Made by a program: the position numbers and the translations under genes. A stretch of DNA of 64,000 bases from Aquisalinus flavus (GTDB lineage Bacteria > Pseudomonadota > Alphaproteobacteria > Caulobacterales > Parvularculaceae). Below are positions 27,663-38,333 of this stretch, in pieces. The stretch is taken from NCBI RefSeq assembly GCF_022559625.1, contig NZ_CP042288.1, forward strand, positions 3,071,333 through 3,135,332. The letters are read 5' to 3'. The notes below the pieces were generated by a model that was not told where the DNA came from, made no database searches, and worked only from the letters and a program-made list of their open reading frames with translations. Every line of letters begins with the position of its first letter. The first letter of the stretch is position 1.

Positions 27663-30377
27663 CTAGCCGGAGGCGGCGGTCTTGTTCGGGGCCTGATCGC
27701 CAGCGCCGATCTGGCGTCTTGCCTTGCCCGGGGTGAAGACCAGCGGTTCGTTGTCGTCATCCGCATCGCCCGCCGACATGTCGGGCCCGCTGGCAGGCAA
27801 ATGACACGTGATGAGCGTGCCCTTGCCCTGGCGCGAAGACAGGCGGACCCAGCCGCCATGCAGCTCGATGAAGCTCTTGACGAGGGACAGGCCGAGACCC
27901 GCCCCCGCCCCTGGCCCGCGGCTCTCGAACCGGTTGAAGGCCTTGGCCTGGTCGTCGGCGGAAACGCCGCGGCCGGTATCGCGCACCCAGATGCGCACGG
28001 TGTTGCCGTCGCGGTCGGCGCCGAGATGCACGCGGCCGCCTTCCTCGGTGAAGGTGAAGGCATTTGCGAGCAGGTTGAACAGCACCTGTTTGACCCGCTT
28101 CTCGTCGGCCATGATCGTGCCGACATCCTCGGCGATATCGAGTTTCAGTTTGACCTGGCTGTCCTCCGCCTTCAGCGCGGCATAGGTCGCTGCGTTCTTC
28201 AGCGTTGCGGCGACATCCATTTCCTTGATCTCGAGGTCGAGCTTGCCGGCGTCGATGGCGGCGAGGTCGATGATGTCGTTGATCAGGTCGAGCAGGTGGT
28301 TGGAGGCCGACAGGATGTTGGCGGCATATTCCTTCTGGCGCTCGTTCAGCGTGCCGAACATCTCCGTCTCCAGCATTTCGGAGAAGCCGATGATGGTGTT
28401 GAGCGGATTGCGCAGATTGTAGGAGATATGGTTGACGAACTTGCTCTTGATCCGGTCCGCCGTCTCCAGCCACTCATTGCGTTCCTGCAGTTCCTTTTCG
28501 CGCTCGCGGCTGTCGGTGACATCGAGGAAGGTGACCAGCGTTGCGCCATCGGGCAGCGGCGCGGTGGTCAGCGACACCGTGCGCCCGTCTTTCAGCGACA
28601 TCTCGACATTGTCGAGCGGCGTGCGGTCCTCCGGTGCGAAGGACGTGACGCGCATCTTCAGCTGTTTCCAGATTTCGCCGGAGCCATCGGCGAGGCGATC
28701 GAACAGCTTGGTCAGGCTGGAGAAGTCCGGCAGCTCGCCGAGCATTTTCGCGTCCAGCTTCCACATCTGCTGGAAAGCGGAATTGTACAGCCGCAAATCG
28801 CCATCGGCGGCAAACACGGCAACGCCTTCGGCGAGATTGTTGAGGGTCGCGCGCTGGACCGATATCTGGGTGTTGTACTGGGTCTCCAGTTTCAGCTTCT
28901 CGGTGATATCCTCGAAAATGACGACGACGCCGCCGAGGGGGTGACGCTGGCGCACGACGCGGGTGGTGTTGCCATTGGGCATGTTCCACAGCTCGTCCGG
29001 CGCCATGCCGTCGATGGAGCGCTCGTCGAGACCGCTCTCGGTATACAGCGCAAGCTGCTCGTGTTTCCATGCGCCATAATTGCCATGGGCGGGCAGGCGG
29101 CCGGTATGGTGCAGCTTGTCGAGAATTTCGCCATGGCTGGGGCGGGTGCGCAGCTCGGCATCGTCCAGCTTCCACATATCGAGGAAGGCCTGGTTGTAAT
29201 AGTCGAGTTGCTGGGTCGCGGAGAAGACGGCGACGGCAGACGGCATCTGGTCGAGCGTCTTGCGATGGGCAGACTGGTGACGTTTCAGGTCCTGCTGGGC
29301 CTTTTCGAGCTTGGTCACGTCGATGGCGATGCCACACTGGGCCGCGCCGCCGGCCGCATGCATTGGCTGTTCGACGATGCGCAGGACGCGGCGTACGCCC
29401 TTGATGTTGACCGGCACGAAATCGTCGACGATGCGGCGGCCCGAGCGCTTGAATTCTTCCCCGGCACGGGCGGCGAGCTTGCGGAAGGCGGGGTCGATCT
29501 CGATCTGGCTCTCGATCACCTCCTCCATGTTGATGGCCTCGACCATCTCTACATAGGCGGCGTTGACCCATTCAAGACGCATGTCGGGCCCGCGGCGCCA
29601 GGCGGCCATCGGCATCCGGTCGAGATGGTTGAGCGCGCCATGCAGGTCGGCAGCACGGTCGCGGGCCTTGCCCATCACGCCGCCATCCTCGGCGAGGCGC
29701 ACGGCGGGGTCGGTCAGCCACAGGGTGACCTGGTCGCCGGCGACGCGGCCATCGACCTCGATCGAGCGGCCTTCGTCGGTGACGATGGAGCCGGAGAAGG
29801 CAACGCCGTGCTGGCGCAGCTCCTGGACCTTTTCGCGCAGCTTGGAGACATCTTCCGGGGAGACGTCCTCGTCGAGCGGCAATTCGCCGAGGGCGTTGAG
29901 GATCGCGTTGGCCGGATTGAGGAAATTGTCGGCCTTGTCGTCGGCGAAGGTCAGCAGCGACGCGAGCGCCGCCGGGCCGCCAAGCACACGCGGATTGCCC
30001 CAGCCGGAGCCGATATCGTCATAGCTGTCATTCCAGACAAGGACGAGGCCGGGATGGGCAGCGAGAATGGATTCCGATTTTTCGAGGCTCGCTTCCATCG
30101 AGGCCAGCTTGCGCGACCAGGTCAGCGTCTGATTGTTGGACGCGCGCGAGACCAGCAGCGAATAGGTGACCGCGCCGAGCGCCAGGAGCACTGCGCCGCC
30201 CATGGTCAGCCAGGCCGGATCGATCGCCGCGCCGATCGCGGCCGCATCGCCGTCCTGCAGCGCCATACCCGCAGACGCGCCAAACGGCGTCGCCAGGGCG
30301 AAGGCTCCGGCTGCAATGCCCGTTGCCATTCCTGGCAAGCGTCTGACAAGGCTTGATATTTGTGGTTTGCGCTTCAT
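27663..30377 (-). CDS. divL: DivL-like PAS sensor pseudo-histidine kinase (Tyr in place of His)
   Basis: This 904-residue membrane protein has an N-terminal hydrophobic region (about 14-40 and a helix at 55-77), several PAS-type domains (about 90-640), a HisKA-like dimerisation helix and an intact HATPase domain (N box LLANA, G1 DTGRGV, G2 GAGLGLSLV). The H-box reads HISYNLRNPL: Tyr653 (codon 28419-28421) occupies the place of the phospho-accepting His, the hallmark of DivL. In Caulobacter, DivL senses phospho-DivK and controls CckA and hence CtrA. This protein is longer than Caulobacter DivL (769), mainly in the PAS region. Start 30377 is chosen for its Lys/Arg-rich leader; 30434 is possible. 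Confidence 0.88.
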   Translation of the reverse strand: MKRKPQISSLVRRLPGMATGIAAGAFALATPFGASAGMALQDGDAAAIGAAIDPAWLTMGGAVLLALGAVTYSLLVSRASNNQTLTWSRKLASMEASLEKSESILAAHPGLVLVWNDSYDDIGSGWGNPRVLGGPAALASLLTFADDKADNFLNPANAILNALGELPLDEDVSPEDVSKLREKVQELRQHGVAFSGSIVTDEGRSIEVDGRVAGDQVTLWLTDPAVRLAEDGGVMGKARDRAADLHGALNHLDRMPMAAWRRGPDMRLEWVNAAYVEMVEAINMEEVIESQIEIDPAFRKLAARAGEEFKRSGRRIVDDFVPVNIKGVRRVLRIVEQPMHAAGGAAQCGIAIDVTKLEKAQQDLKRHQSAHRKTLDQMPSAVAVFSATQQLDYYNQAFLDMWKLDDAELRTRPSHGEILDKLHHTGRLPAHGNYGAWKHEQLALYTESGLDERSIDGMAPDELWNMPNGNTTRVVRQRHPLGGVVVIFEDITEKLKLETQYNTQISVQRATLNNLAEGVAVFAADGDLRLYNSAFQQMWKLDAKMLGELPDFSSLTKLFDRLADGSGEIWKQLKMRVTSFAPEDRTPLDNVEMSLKDGRTVSLTTAPLPDGATLVTFLDVTDSREREKELQERNEWLETADRIKSKFVNHISYNLRNPLNTIIGFSEMLETEMFGTLNERQKEYAANILSASNHLLDLINDIIDLAAIDAGKLDLEIKEMDVAATLKNAATYAALKAEDSQVKLKLDIAEDVGTIMADEKRVKQVLFNLLANAFTFTEEGGRVHLGADRDGNTVRIWVRDTGRGVSADDQAKAFNRFESRGPGAGAGLGLSLVKSFIELHGGWVRLSSRQGKGTLITCHLPASGPDMSAGDADDDNEPLVFTPGKARRQIGAGDQAPNKTAASG

Positions 30378-30573
30378 ACACCCGGGAGTCGACGTGGCAA
30401 TCGTCAACAAATGGTTAATTTTTTCTAAAGCCATAGAAGACTGCTTCGCCGAATCGGCAAAGTAGTTTTCGGTTCTTATGGGGGGAAGTTTTTCGACATT
30501 GGCTCATGCCGGTATGGAGAAAGATTCCAGGTCAGGCAAGGGAATCAAACACCCTGCTGAACGGCTCTCTCCC

Positions 30574-30604
30574 GCCCGCCCGACGCCAATGGCACCGGGC
30601 GGGC
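30574..30604 (-). terminator. Hairpin downstream of the tonB-like gene
   Basis: GCCCGCCCG (30574-30582) and CGGGCGGGC (30596-30604) form a perfect 9-bp GC stem just past the stop of the minus-strand gene. The flanks are CT/GA-rich and there is no T run. Confidence 0.45.
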
Positions 30605-30619
30605 TCGGGCTCTCTCTTC

Positions 30620-31231
30620 TCACCCCTGGAGCTGGAAGACGAATGTTTTCTGGACGCCGCGCTGGATGATGCCGCTCTGGCCGCTGGCGGGCATGTATTT
30701 CCACTGCCGGATCGCTTCCAGCGCCGAGCGGTCGAAGCAGCTGTCCGACGATCTGACGATCCGGGCGTTGGTGACGCCGCCATTGGCCAGCACGTCAAAG
30801 ATGACGGTGACCGAGCCTTCGACGCCGCGCCCCGCGCAGCGCGGCGGATAGATCGGCTGTGTCTGCAGCACCGCTGCATTGACGTTGAAATTGCCGGTAT
30901 CGCCGGGTGTGACGGTGGTAATGGTTTTCTCGGGGCGCGTCGCATCGACGATTGGGCCGCCGGTATCGTCGCGTTGCCATGTCATGTCCGGCGGCGGCGG
31001 CGGTGTTTCCGTGACCGTCTTTTCGATCGGCTCGATGGGATCGACCGGTTTCGGTTTCTCTCTGAGGATCGAGAAGGTTGGCGTCTCCGCCGGTTCGCCG
31101 ATGATGATGTCATCGCTCTTGATCAGGCCGCCCATGACGAGGAACAGCGCGGCCGTGATGACGGCGGCGATGGGCAGGCCGATGGTCAGGCGAAGATTGT
31201 TTCCGCGGGGGACATTGAGTGCGTGTGACAT
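30620..31231 (-). CDS. TonB family energy transducer
   Basis: This 203-residue protein has one N-terminal membrane helix (about residues 15-36), a short proline-rich periplasmic stretch (KPKPVDPIEPIEK, then PPPPP near 78), and a C-terminal TonB domain (about 115-203) with PIYPPRCAGRGVEGSVTV and SALEAIRQWKYMPA. It would couple ExbBD to outer-membrane receptors such as those at 13611 and 60101. A Cys pair (PRCAG and SDSCFD) may form a disulfide. No exbBD genes are adjacent. Confidence 0.87.
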   Translation of the reverse strand: MSHALNVPRGNNLRLTIGLPIAAVITAALFLVMGGLIKSDDIIIGEPAETPTFSILREKPKPVDPIEPIEKTVTETPPPPPDMTWQRDDTGGPIVDATRPEKTITTVTPGDTGNFNVNAAVLQTQPIYPPRCAGRGVEGSVTVIFDVLANGGVTNARIVRSSDSCFDRSALEAIRQWKYMPASGQSGIIQRGVQKTFVFQLQG

Positions 31232-31489
31232 GCGTTTCCTCCTTGAAAGGCGCGCTTGCCGGTCATTTCCGGGGCGCGGTCAGCCGGAAGGCGGTCAGCA
31301 TGTCAGACGCAACGCGGGGTCGAGTGCTGGCCGCGTTCTACGAGTTCGAGTATAGCGCAGATGGGCGAGATTACCAGCGGGTAATTATTGTGCGCCGCAC
31401 CCGGAATTTCTTAAAATCCTTTGCAATCTTGCATAGGCAGCGTTCGCCGGTCTGGCTATGCTCGCCGCAATAGCTGACAGGAGAGAGCG

Positions 31490-32107
31490 ATGAGCGAGAT
31501 CACTTTTTACACCAACCCGATGTCGCGCGGACGCATTGCCCGCTGGATGCTGGAAGAGGTCGGTGCACCGTATACGGAAAAAGTCATTCAGTATGGCCCG
31601 GACATGAAAGGCACGTATCTGGAGATCAATCCGATGGGCAAGGTGCCGGCGATCGTCCATGGCGAGCAGGTGGTGACCGAATGCGCCGCGATCTGTGCCT
31701 ATCTCGCCGATGCCTTTCCCGATGCCGGGCTCGCGCCGGCAGTGGACCGGCGCGGCGCGTATTACCGCTGGCTGTTCTTCGCCGCCGGGCCGGTTGAACA
31801 GGCGGTGACCAACAAGTCTATGCAGTTCACCGTCGCCGACCCGCAGAAGCAGGGCATGCTCGGCTATGGCAATTTCGAGCTGACCCAGGACACGCTGGCC
31901 AAGGCCGTCTCCGGCGACGGCTATGTGGCGGGTCCGGAGTTTACCGCGGCGGATGTCTATGTCGGCGCGCAGGTCAGCTGGGGGGTGCAATTCGGCACGA
32001 TGGACAAGAAGCCGGAATTCATCGCCTATGCGCAGAGGGTGACCGACCGCGACGCCTACCGCCGGGCGACGGAAAAGGATGACGCGCTGGTCGCGGCGCA
32101 GGCGTAA
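31490..32107 (+). CDS. Glutathione S-transferase family protein
   Basis: This 205-residue cytosolic protein has the thioredoxin-like GST N-terminal domain (YTNPMSRGRIARWMLEE, with Ser/Arg at the glutathione site; GKVPAIV; TECAAICAYL) and an all-helical C-terminal domain (about 85-205). It may conjugate or reduce electrophiles with glutathione; the specific substrate is unknown. AGGAGAGAG precedes the ATG. The following gene begins 30 bases later but has a very different base composition. Confidence 0.88.
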   Translation: MSEITFYTNPMSRGRIARWMLEEVGAPYTEKVIQYGPDMKGTYLEINPMGKVPAIVHGEQVVTECAAICAYLADAFPDAGLAPAVDRRGAYYRWLFFAAGPVEQAVTNKSMQFTVADPQKQGMLGYGNFELTQDTLAKAVSGDGYVAGPEFTAADVYVGAQVSWGVQFGTMDKKPEFIAYAQRVTDRDAYRRATEKDDALVAAQA

Positions 32108-32137
32108 TCAAGCAAATGATAATGGCGTGAGTTTACT

Positions 32138-32965
32138 ATGAGCCTAGCCTTGTTTGACCTTTTGGAATTGTCATCCGCAGAGTTCATCCCCGAGAAGTGT
32201 AAATTACATTTTGCACGACCTAACTTGGTTGGGGAGCATCCTTTGGAGGTCTTCAAAAGAGGGGAGTTCGATGACTGGCAATGTTGGCAGACAAAACGAA
32301 ATTTCGAGCGACCATTTGTAGTTTCATTGATTGCCATGCCCGGCGGACAGTGGCTGTTCGCTGGCATATACAAAAGTGAGGGTAGCCCCAAGTGGGAGCC
32401 AGAATACAACTTATGGCTATATACCTTAGAGTTTCTTGCGACAGAAAAGACACCAGCAGGAAGGCTCGTGATAAACTATGATTACCGTGATCGACAAACT
32501 TATCCCTATGCGGAAAAGCATCGTGATCTATTAATAGTGTCAGAAATTCTGAAGGAGCCCGCTTCTATAGAAAGCTTTGACGGCTATCGCGATGTAAATC
32601 TGGCACTAGCTGACCTTCAAATTATAATAGCACGAGAGTTGCCTGACTGGCGCGCCGCCCTTTCATCTGTAAAGGGAATATACCTAATTACTGATCCGGA
32701 AAATGGCAAATCTTATGTTGGCAAGGCCGATGGTATCTCTGGGTTTTGGGGGCGTTTTTGCCAGTATGCCAATTCTATACATGGAATGAACCGCGGTTTG
32801 ATATCTCGAATCGAAGATATCGGAGCCGAGCCTGCCCTAAATTGGCGCATAACAATCCTTGAAGTGGTGGATCTGTATGCCGATAATGACACTGTAAATA
32901 TGAGGGAAAGTTTCTGGAAGAACGTGTTAATGACGCGTGCGCCTTTCGGTTACAATCTGAATTGA
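32138..32965 (+). CDS. GIY-YIG endonuclease domain protein, low GC
   Basis: This 275-residue protein has an unrecognised N-terminal domain (about 1-165) and a complete GIY-YIG nuclease domain: G180-I-Y, Y193-V-G, Arg206, the metal-binding Glu257 in NMRESFW, and Asn273 at the C-terminus. All catalytic positions expected for the fold are present, so it is probably an active DNA nuclease. Codons are AT-rich, unlike both neighbours, pointing to horizontal acquisition. No methyltransferase or partner gene is adjacent, so whether it is a solitary restriction-type or homing-type nuclease cannot be said. Confidence 0.85.
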   Translation: MSLALFDLLELSSAEFIPEKCKLHFARPNLVGEHPLEVFKRGEFDDWQCWQTKRNFERPFVVSLIAMPGGQWLFAGIYKSEGSPKWEPEYNLWLYTLEFLATEKTPAGRLVINYDYRDRQTYPYAEKHRDLLIVSEILKEPASIESFDGYRDVNLALADLQIIIARELPDWRAALSSVKGIYLITDPENGKSYVGKADGISGFWGRFCQYANSIHGMNRGLISRIEDIGAEPALNWRITILEVVDLYADNDTVNMRESFWKNVLMTRAPFGYNLN

Positions 32966-32987
32966 GTCCTGCATCGCTCCTGGGTCA

Positions 32988-34379
32988 TCAGATATGCAGC
33001 GCGTGGCCCAGCGCTTTCAGCGCGGCTTCCTGCACCGCTTCCGACTTGGTCGGGTGGGCGTGGATCGTCCCGCCGATATCTTCCAGCCGCGCACCCATTT
33101 CCAGTGCCAGGGCGAATTGCGCGGACAGCTCTGATACCTCGCCGCCGACCGCCTGGAGGCCGAGCACCAGGTGATTGTCCTTGCGGGCGACGATGCGCAC
33201 GAAGCCGCTTTCGTCTTCCATGGTCATGGCGCGGCCATTGGCCTTGTAGGGGAATTGCGCGGTGATGACCTCGTGGCCGGCGGCTTTCGCCTCTGCCTCA
33301 CTCATCCCGGCACTGACGACTTCCGGGTCGGTGAAGCAGACAGCGGGGATGCAGACCTTGTCCCATGACCGGTTTTCGCCGGCGATGATCTCGGCGACCA
33401 TCTCGCCCTGCGCCATGGCGCGGTGGGCCAGCATCGGCTCGCCCGTCACGTCCCCGATCGCCCAGACATTGCGCATGGAGGTGTGGCAGCGCTGGTCGAT
33501 GCGGATGAACTTGCCGTCCATGGCAAGATCCATATTGTCCAGCCCCCAGCCATTGGTGCGCGGCGCGCGGCCGACAGTGACGAGGATCTTGTCCGCCTCG
33601 ATGCTGGAGGCCTCGCCCGATAGCGTCTCGACGCGGAGGTTACCTTTGTCGTCAAGGCCTTTGGCGAAGGTTTCCAGCATCACCCGGATCTTGAGATTGT
33701 CCATCCGGTCTTTCACCGGTTTCGTCAGCTCACGGTCATAAAGCGGCAGGATACCATCGGTCGCCTCGACGATGGTGACGTCCGAGCCGAGCTTGCGGAA
33801 GGCGATGCCGAGCTCCAGCCCGATATAACCGCCACCGACAACGGCGAGCTTCTTCGGCACCTCGGTCAGCGACAGCATCTCGGTCGAGGAGACGACCTTG
33901 TCGCCAAATGGCAGGTCGGGCAGTTCGACCGAGGTCGAGCCGGTGGCGAGGATGACATGCTCGGCCTTGATGCGGGTCTCGCCATTGCTCGTCTTGACGA
34001 CGCAGGTCTTGCCGTCGCGCATCTCGCCCCAGCCCTCGACCACGCGAACTTTCGCCTTCTTCAACAGGCCGGCAACGCCGGTGTTGAGGCGCGAGACGAT
34101 GTCGTCTTTCCACGCCACGGTCTTGGCCAGGGCGATGGTCGGCGGCGCAGTGGAGATGCCGGTTTCAGAGCCTTCGGAATAGCGCTTGATCAGGTCGTAT
34201 TCATTGGCGGTATGGATGAACGCCTTCGACGGGATGCAGCCGACATTGAGACAGCAGCCACCGAGCTTGCCGCCTTCGACGAGGATGGTGTCGAGGCCGA
34301 GCTGGCCGGCGCGGATGCCGGCGATATATCCGCCCGGACCGCCGCCGAGCACGAGTACTTTGCATTGAAGTTCGTTCAC
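32988..34379 (-). CDS. lpdA: Dihydrolipoyl dehydrogenase (E3) of the branched-chain keto acid complex
   Basis: E3 reoxidises the lipoyl groups of E2, passing electrons through FAD to NAD. The 463-residue protein has the FAD motif [12 protein letters not shown], the redox disulfide in [13 protein letters not shown] (Cys at about 43 and 48, with a third Cys at about 42 where Thr is usual), the NAD motif [11 protein letters not shown], and the C-terminal HAHPT catalytic His. It is the last gene of the four-gene BCKDH unit, 42 bases after E2. Confidence 0.94.
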   Translation of the reverse strand: MNELQCKVLVLGGGPGGYIAGIRAGQLGLDTILVEGGKLGGCCLNVGCIPSKAFIHTANEYDLIKRYSEGSETGISTAPPTIALAKTVAWKDDIVSRLNTGVAGLLKKAKVRVVEGWGEMRDGKTCVVKTSNGETRIKAEHVILATGSTSVELPDLPFGDKVVSSTEMLSLTEVPKKLAVVGGGYIGLELGIAFRKLGSDVTIVEATDGILPLYDRELTKPVKDRMDNLKIRVMLETFAKGLDDKGNLRVETLSGEASSIEADKILVTVGRAPRTNGWGLDNMDLAMDGKFIRIDQRCHTSMRNVWAIGDVTGEPMLAHRAMAQGEMVAEIIAGENRSWDKVCIPAVCFTDPEVVSAGMSEAEAKAAGHEVITAQFPYKANGRAMTMEDESGFVRIVARKDNHLVLGLQAVGGEVSELSAQFALALEMGARLEDIGGTIHAHPTKSEAVQEAALKALGHALHI

Positions 34380-34421
34380 TGATCGTCTCCGTCAGGATTT
34401 TAAGGTGTTACTGGCGACCGC

Positions 34422-35774
34422 TCAGTCCATGAACATCGTCGCCGGGAATTCCAGATAGGCTTTGATCGTCTGGATGAACTGCGCCATGTCCCAGCCATCA
34501 ACGACGCGGTGGTCGAAGCTTGATGACAGGTTCATCAGCTTGCGCGGTTCGATCTGGCCTTGCGCATTATACATCGGGCGCGTGACCATCTTGTTGACGC
34601 CGATGATCGCGACTTCGGGTGCGTTTATGACCGGCGTCGAGGCGATGCCGCCAATGGCGCCGAGGGACGTGATGGTGATGGTCGAGCCGGACAGCTCCTC
34701 GCGCCTGGCGGTGCCGTCGCGGGCCGCATCGGACAGGCGCCTGATCTCGTTCGCGTTCGTCCACAGATCGTTCGCCTCGGCATGGCGCACCACGGGCACG
34801 ATCAGGCCGGTATCGGTCTGGGTCGCGATGCCGATATGCGCCGCGCCATAGCGCTGAACGATATCGTTCTCGTCGTCATAGCGGGCATTGACCTGCGGGA
34901 AGTCGCGCACGGACATGACGATGGCGCGCATCAGGAAGGGGAGCAGCGTCAGTTTCGGCTGGTCACTCTTGCGGGCCGCGTTCATGTGCTGGCGCAGCTC
35001 TTCCAGGGCGGTCATGTCGATCTCGTCGATATAGGATGCATGCGGAATGCGGCGCTTGGCCTCCTGCATTTTCTGCGCGATCTTGCGTCGCAGGCCGATG
35101 ACCTTGATCTCCTCGATGCTTGTGTTGGGCTGATAGCCTGACGAGCGCGCCTCGATGCCCGGCGCATTGCCGGCGGCATAGGCGTCGAGATCGTCATGGG
35201 TGATGCGACCGGCCGGGCTGGTGCCATGGACGAAGCGCAGGTCGATGCCCTGGTCCTGGGCCGACTTGCGCACGGCGGGCGAGGCGAGAGGTTTTTCGTT
35301 CGGCTTGCGGACCGCGCCATTGGGACGCTGGGCGTTGACCGAGGCGCCGCTTTTTGCGGGGGAAGCGGCAGCTTGTTTGGCTGACTCTGGAGCCGGCTTT
35401 TCTTCCCGCTCTGGCTCGGAAGCCTTTTCCGCTTTCGGCGCTGGCTCTTTTGCCGCCTTCGGTTCTTCCATTTCCTGCGGCTCGGCCTTTGCCCCGGCTG
35501 GCGCCTCGACCGGCTCTTTGGAATTGCCGGCACCGGCGACTTCCAGCCTGAAGATTTCCGTGCCGACGGCGATGGTCTCGCCGATCTCCGGCCCGATCCA
35601 GATCACCTTGCCGGCGACCGGCGCCGGGATTTCCACCGTCGCCTTGTCGGTCATGACATCGGCCAGAGTCTGGTCGGCCTGGACCTCGTCGCCATTCTTG
35701 ACATGCAGCTCGACAAATTCGGCCTCGGCCACGCCTTCGCCGACATCGGGAAGTTTTATGACGTGTACGCCCAT
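34422..35774 (-). CDS. bkdB: Branched-chain alpha-keto acid dehydrogenase E2 (lipoamide acyltransferase)
   Basis: E2 transfers the branched acyl group to CoA. From the chosen ATG it has 450 residues: lipoyl domain (1-80, lipoylated Lys44 in TDKATVE), an Ala/Pro/Glu/Lys linker (about 90-150), a peripheral-subunit-binding domain (ASPAVRKSAQDQGIDL, about 165-200), and the catalytic domain (about 220-450) ending with SFDHRVVDGWD, the catalytic His and Asp. The ATG overlaps the E1-beta stop (TAATG), which fixes the start at 35774 rather than 35912. Confidence 0.95.
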   Translation of the reverse strand: MGVHVIKLPDVGEGVAEAEFVELHVKNGDEVQADQTLADVMTDKATVEIPAPVAGKVIWIGPEIGETIAVGTEIFRLEVAGAGNSKEPVEAPAGAKAEPQEMEEPKAAKEPAPKAEKASEPEREEKPAPESAKQAAASPAKSGASVNAQRPNGAVRKPNEKPLASPAVRKSAQDQGIDLRFVHGTSPAGRITHDDLDAYAAGNAPGIEARSSGYQPNTSIEEIKVIGLRRKIAQKMQEAKRRIPHASYIDEIDMTALEELRQHMNAARKSDQPKLTLLPFLMRAIVMSVRDFPQVNARYDDENDIVQRYGAAHIGIATQTDTGLIVPVVRHAEANDLWTNANEIRRLSDAARDGTARREELSGSTITITSLGAIGGIASTPVINAPEVAIIGVNKMVTRPMYNAQGQIEPRKLMNLSSSFDHRVVDGWDMAQFIQTIKAYLEFPATMFMD

Positions 35775-36811
35775 TATATGGCCTCCATCACGGATTTGAG
35801 AGCCTCGCCGACGCGGGCGGGCCCGGGGAAGTAGTGCCACTCCTGGGCGTGGGGGTAGGGCGTGTCCCAGCCGGCAACGCGCATGACAGGCGCTTCGAGG
35901 TGATAGAAGCATTCCTCCTGCACCTGGGCGGAAAGCTCCGCGCCGAAGCCGGAGGTCAGTGTCGCCTCATGGACGATGACGCAGCGCCCGGTCTTCCTGA
36001 CCGACTCGACGATGGTCTCGATGTCGAGCGGCAGGAGCGAACGCAGGTCGATGATCTCGGCGTCAATGCCGGTCTCGGTCGCGGCGGTCTCGGCGACGAA
36101 GACCATGGTGCCATAGGCGAGGATGGTGACGTCCTTGCCCTCGCGCACAATGTCGGCCTTGCCCAGCGGCACGGTGTAGTGACCGGTCGGGACTTCGCCC
36201 TTGGGATGCTTCGACCACGGCACGACCGGCTTGTCGTGATGGCCATCGAACGGGCCGTTATAAAGCCGCTTCGGTTCGAGGAAGATAACCGGGTCATCGT
36301 CTTCGATCGAGGCGATCAGCAGCCCCTTGGCGTCGTAGGGGTTGGACGGGATCACCGTCTTCAGGCCGGAGACATGGGTGAAAAGGCTTTCCGGGCTTTG
36401 CGAGTGGGTCTGGCCGCCGAAGATCCCGCCACCGGTCGGCATACGGATCACCAGGGGCGCTGTGAACTGGCCGTTGGAGCGATAGCGCAGGCGCGCCGCT
36501 TCCTGGGTGATCTGGTCATAGGCGGGGAACATATAGTCGGCGAACTGCACCTCGACGCAGGGGCGCAGGCCATAGGCGCCCATGCCGATGGCGGAGCCGA
36601 CAATGCCGCTCTCGGAAATCGGCGCATCGAAGACGCGTTGTGTGCCGTATTTGGCCTGCAGGCCTTCGGTACAGCGGAAGACGCCGCCGAAATAGCCGAC
36701 ATCCTGTCCATAGACGACGACATTGTCGTCCTTGCCCAGCATCACATCCTGCGCGTCGCGGATGGCCTGGATCATGTTCATTCTGGTTGTTTCGGGTTTG
36801 TCGTCGAACAT
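35774..36811 (-). CDS. bkdA2: Branched-chain alpha-keto acid dehydrogenase E1 beta subunit
   Basis: This 345-residue thiamine-diphosphate enzyme subunit forms the decarboxylase heterotetramer with the alpha subunit. Family features include MNMIQAIRDAQ, PISESGIVGSAIGMGAYGLRP, AGGIFGG-type TGGGIFGGQTHSQSPE and the transketolase C-terminal domain (VIHEATLTSGFGAEL). It starts 3 bases past the E1-alpha stop and overlaps E2, so the subunits are translated in step. Confidence 0.95.
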   Translation of the reverse strand: MFDDKPETTRMNMIQAIRDAQDVMLGKDDNVVVYGQDVGYFGGVFRCTEGLQAKYGTQRVFDAPISESGIVGSAIGMGAYGLRPCVEVQFADYMFPAYDQITQEAARLRYRSNGQFTAPLVIRMPTGGGIFGGQTHSQSPESLFTHVSGLKTVIPSNPYDAKGLLIASIEDDDPVIFLEPKRLYNGPFDGHHDKPVVPWSKHPKGEVPTGHYTVPLGKADIVREGKDVTILAYGTMVFVAETAATETGIDAEIIDLRSLLPLDIETIVESVRKTGRCVIVHEATLTSGFGAELSAQVQEECFYHLEAPVMRVAGWDTPYPHAQEWHYFPGPARVGEALKSVMEAI

Positions 36812-36814
36812 CGC

Positions 36815-38333
<1,519 letters not shown>

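Noticed and set aside
27501..30356. A 951-codon open frame on the plus strand opposite divL
   Set aside because: It has no recognisable domain, mirrors the GC-rich third positions of divL, and divL on the other strand has clear PAS, HisKA and ATPase motifs.
31219..31473. An 84-codon open frame between tonB-like gene and GST gene
   Set aside because: No ribosome site, no hydrophobic or domain pattern, and it overlaps the promoter side of tonB-like gene. Region treated as intergenic.
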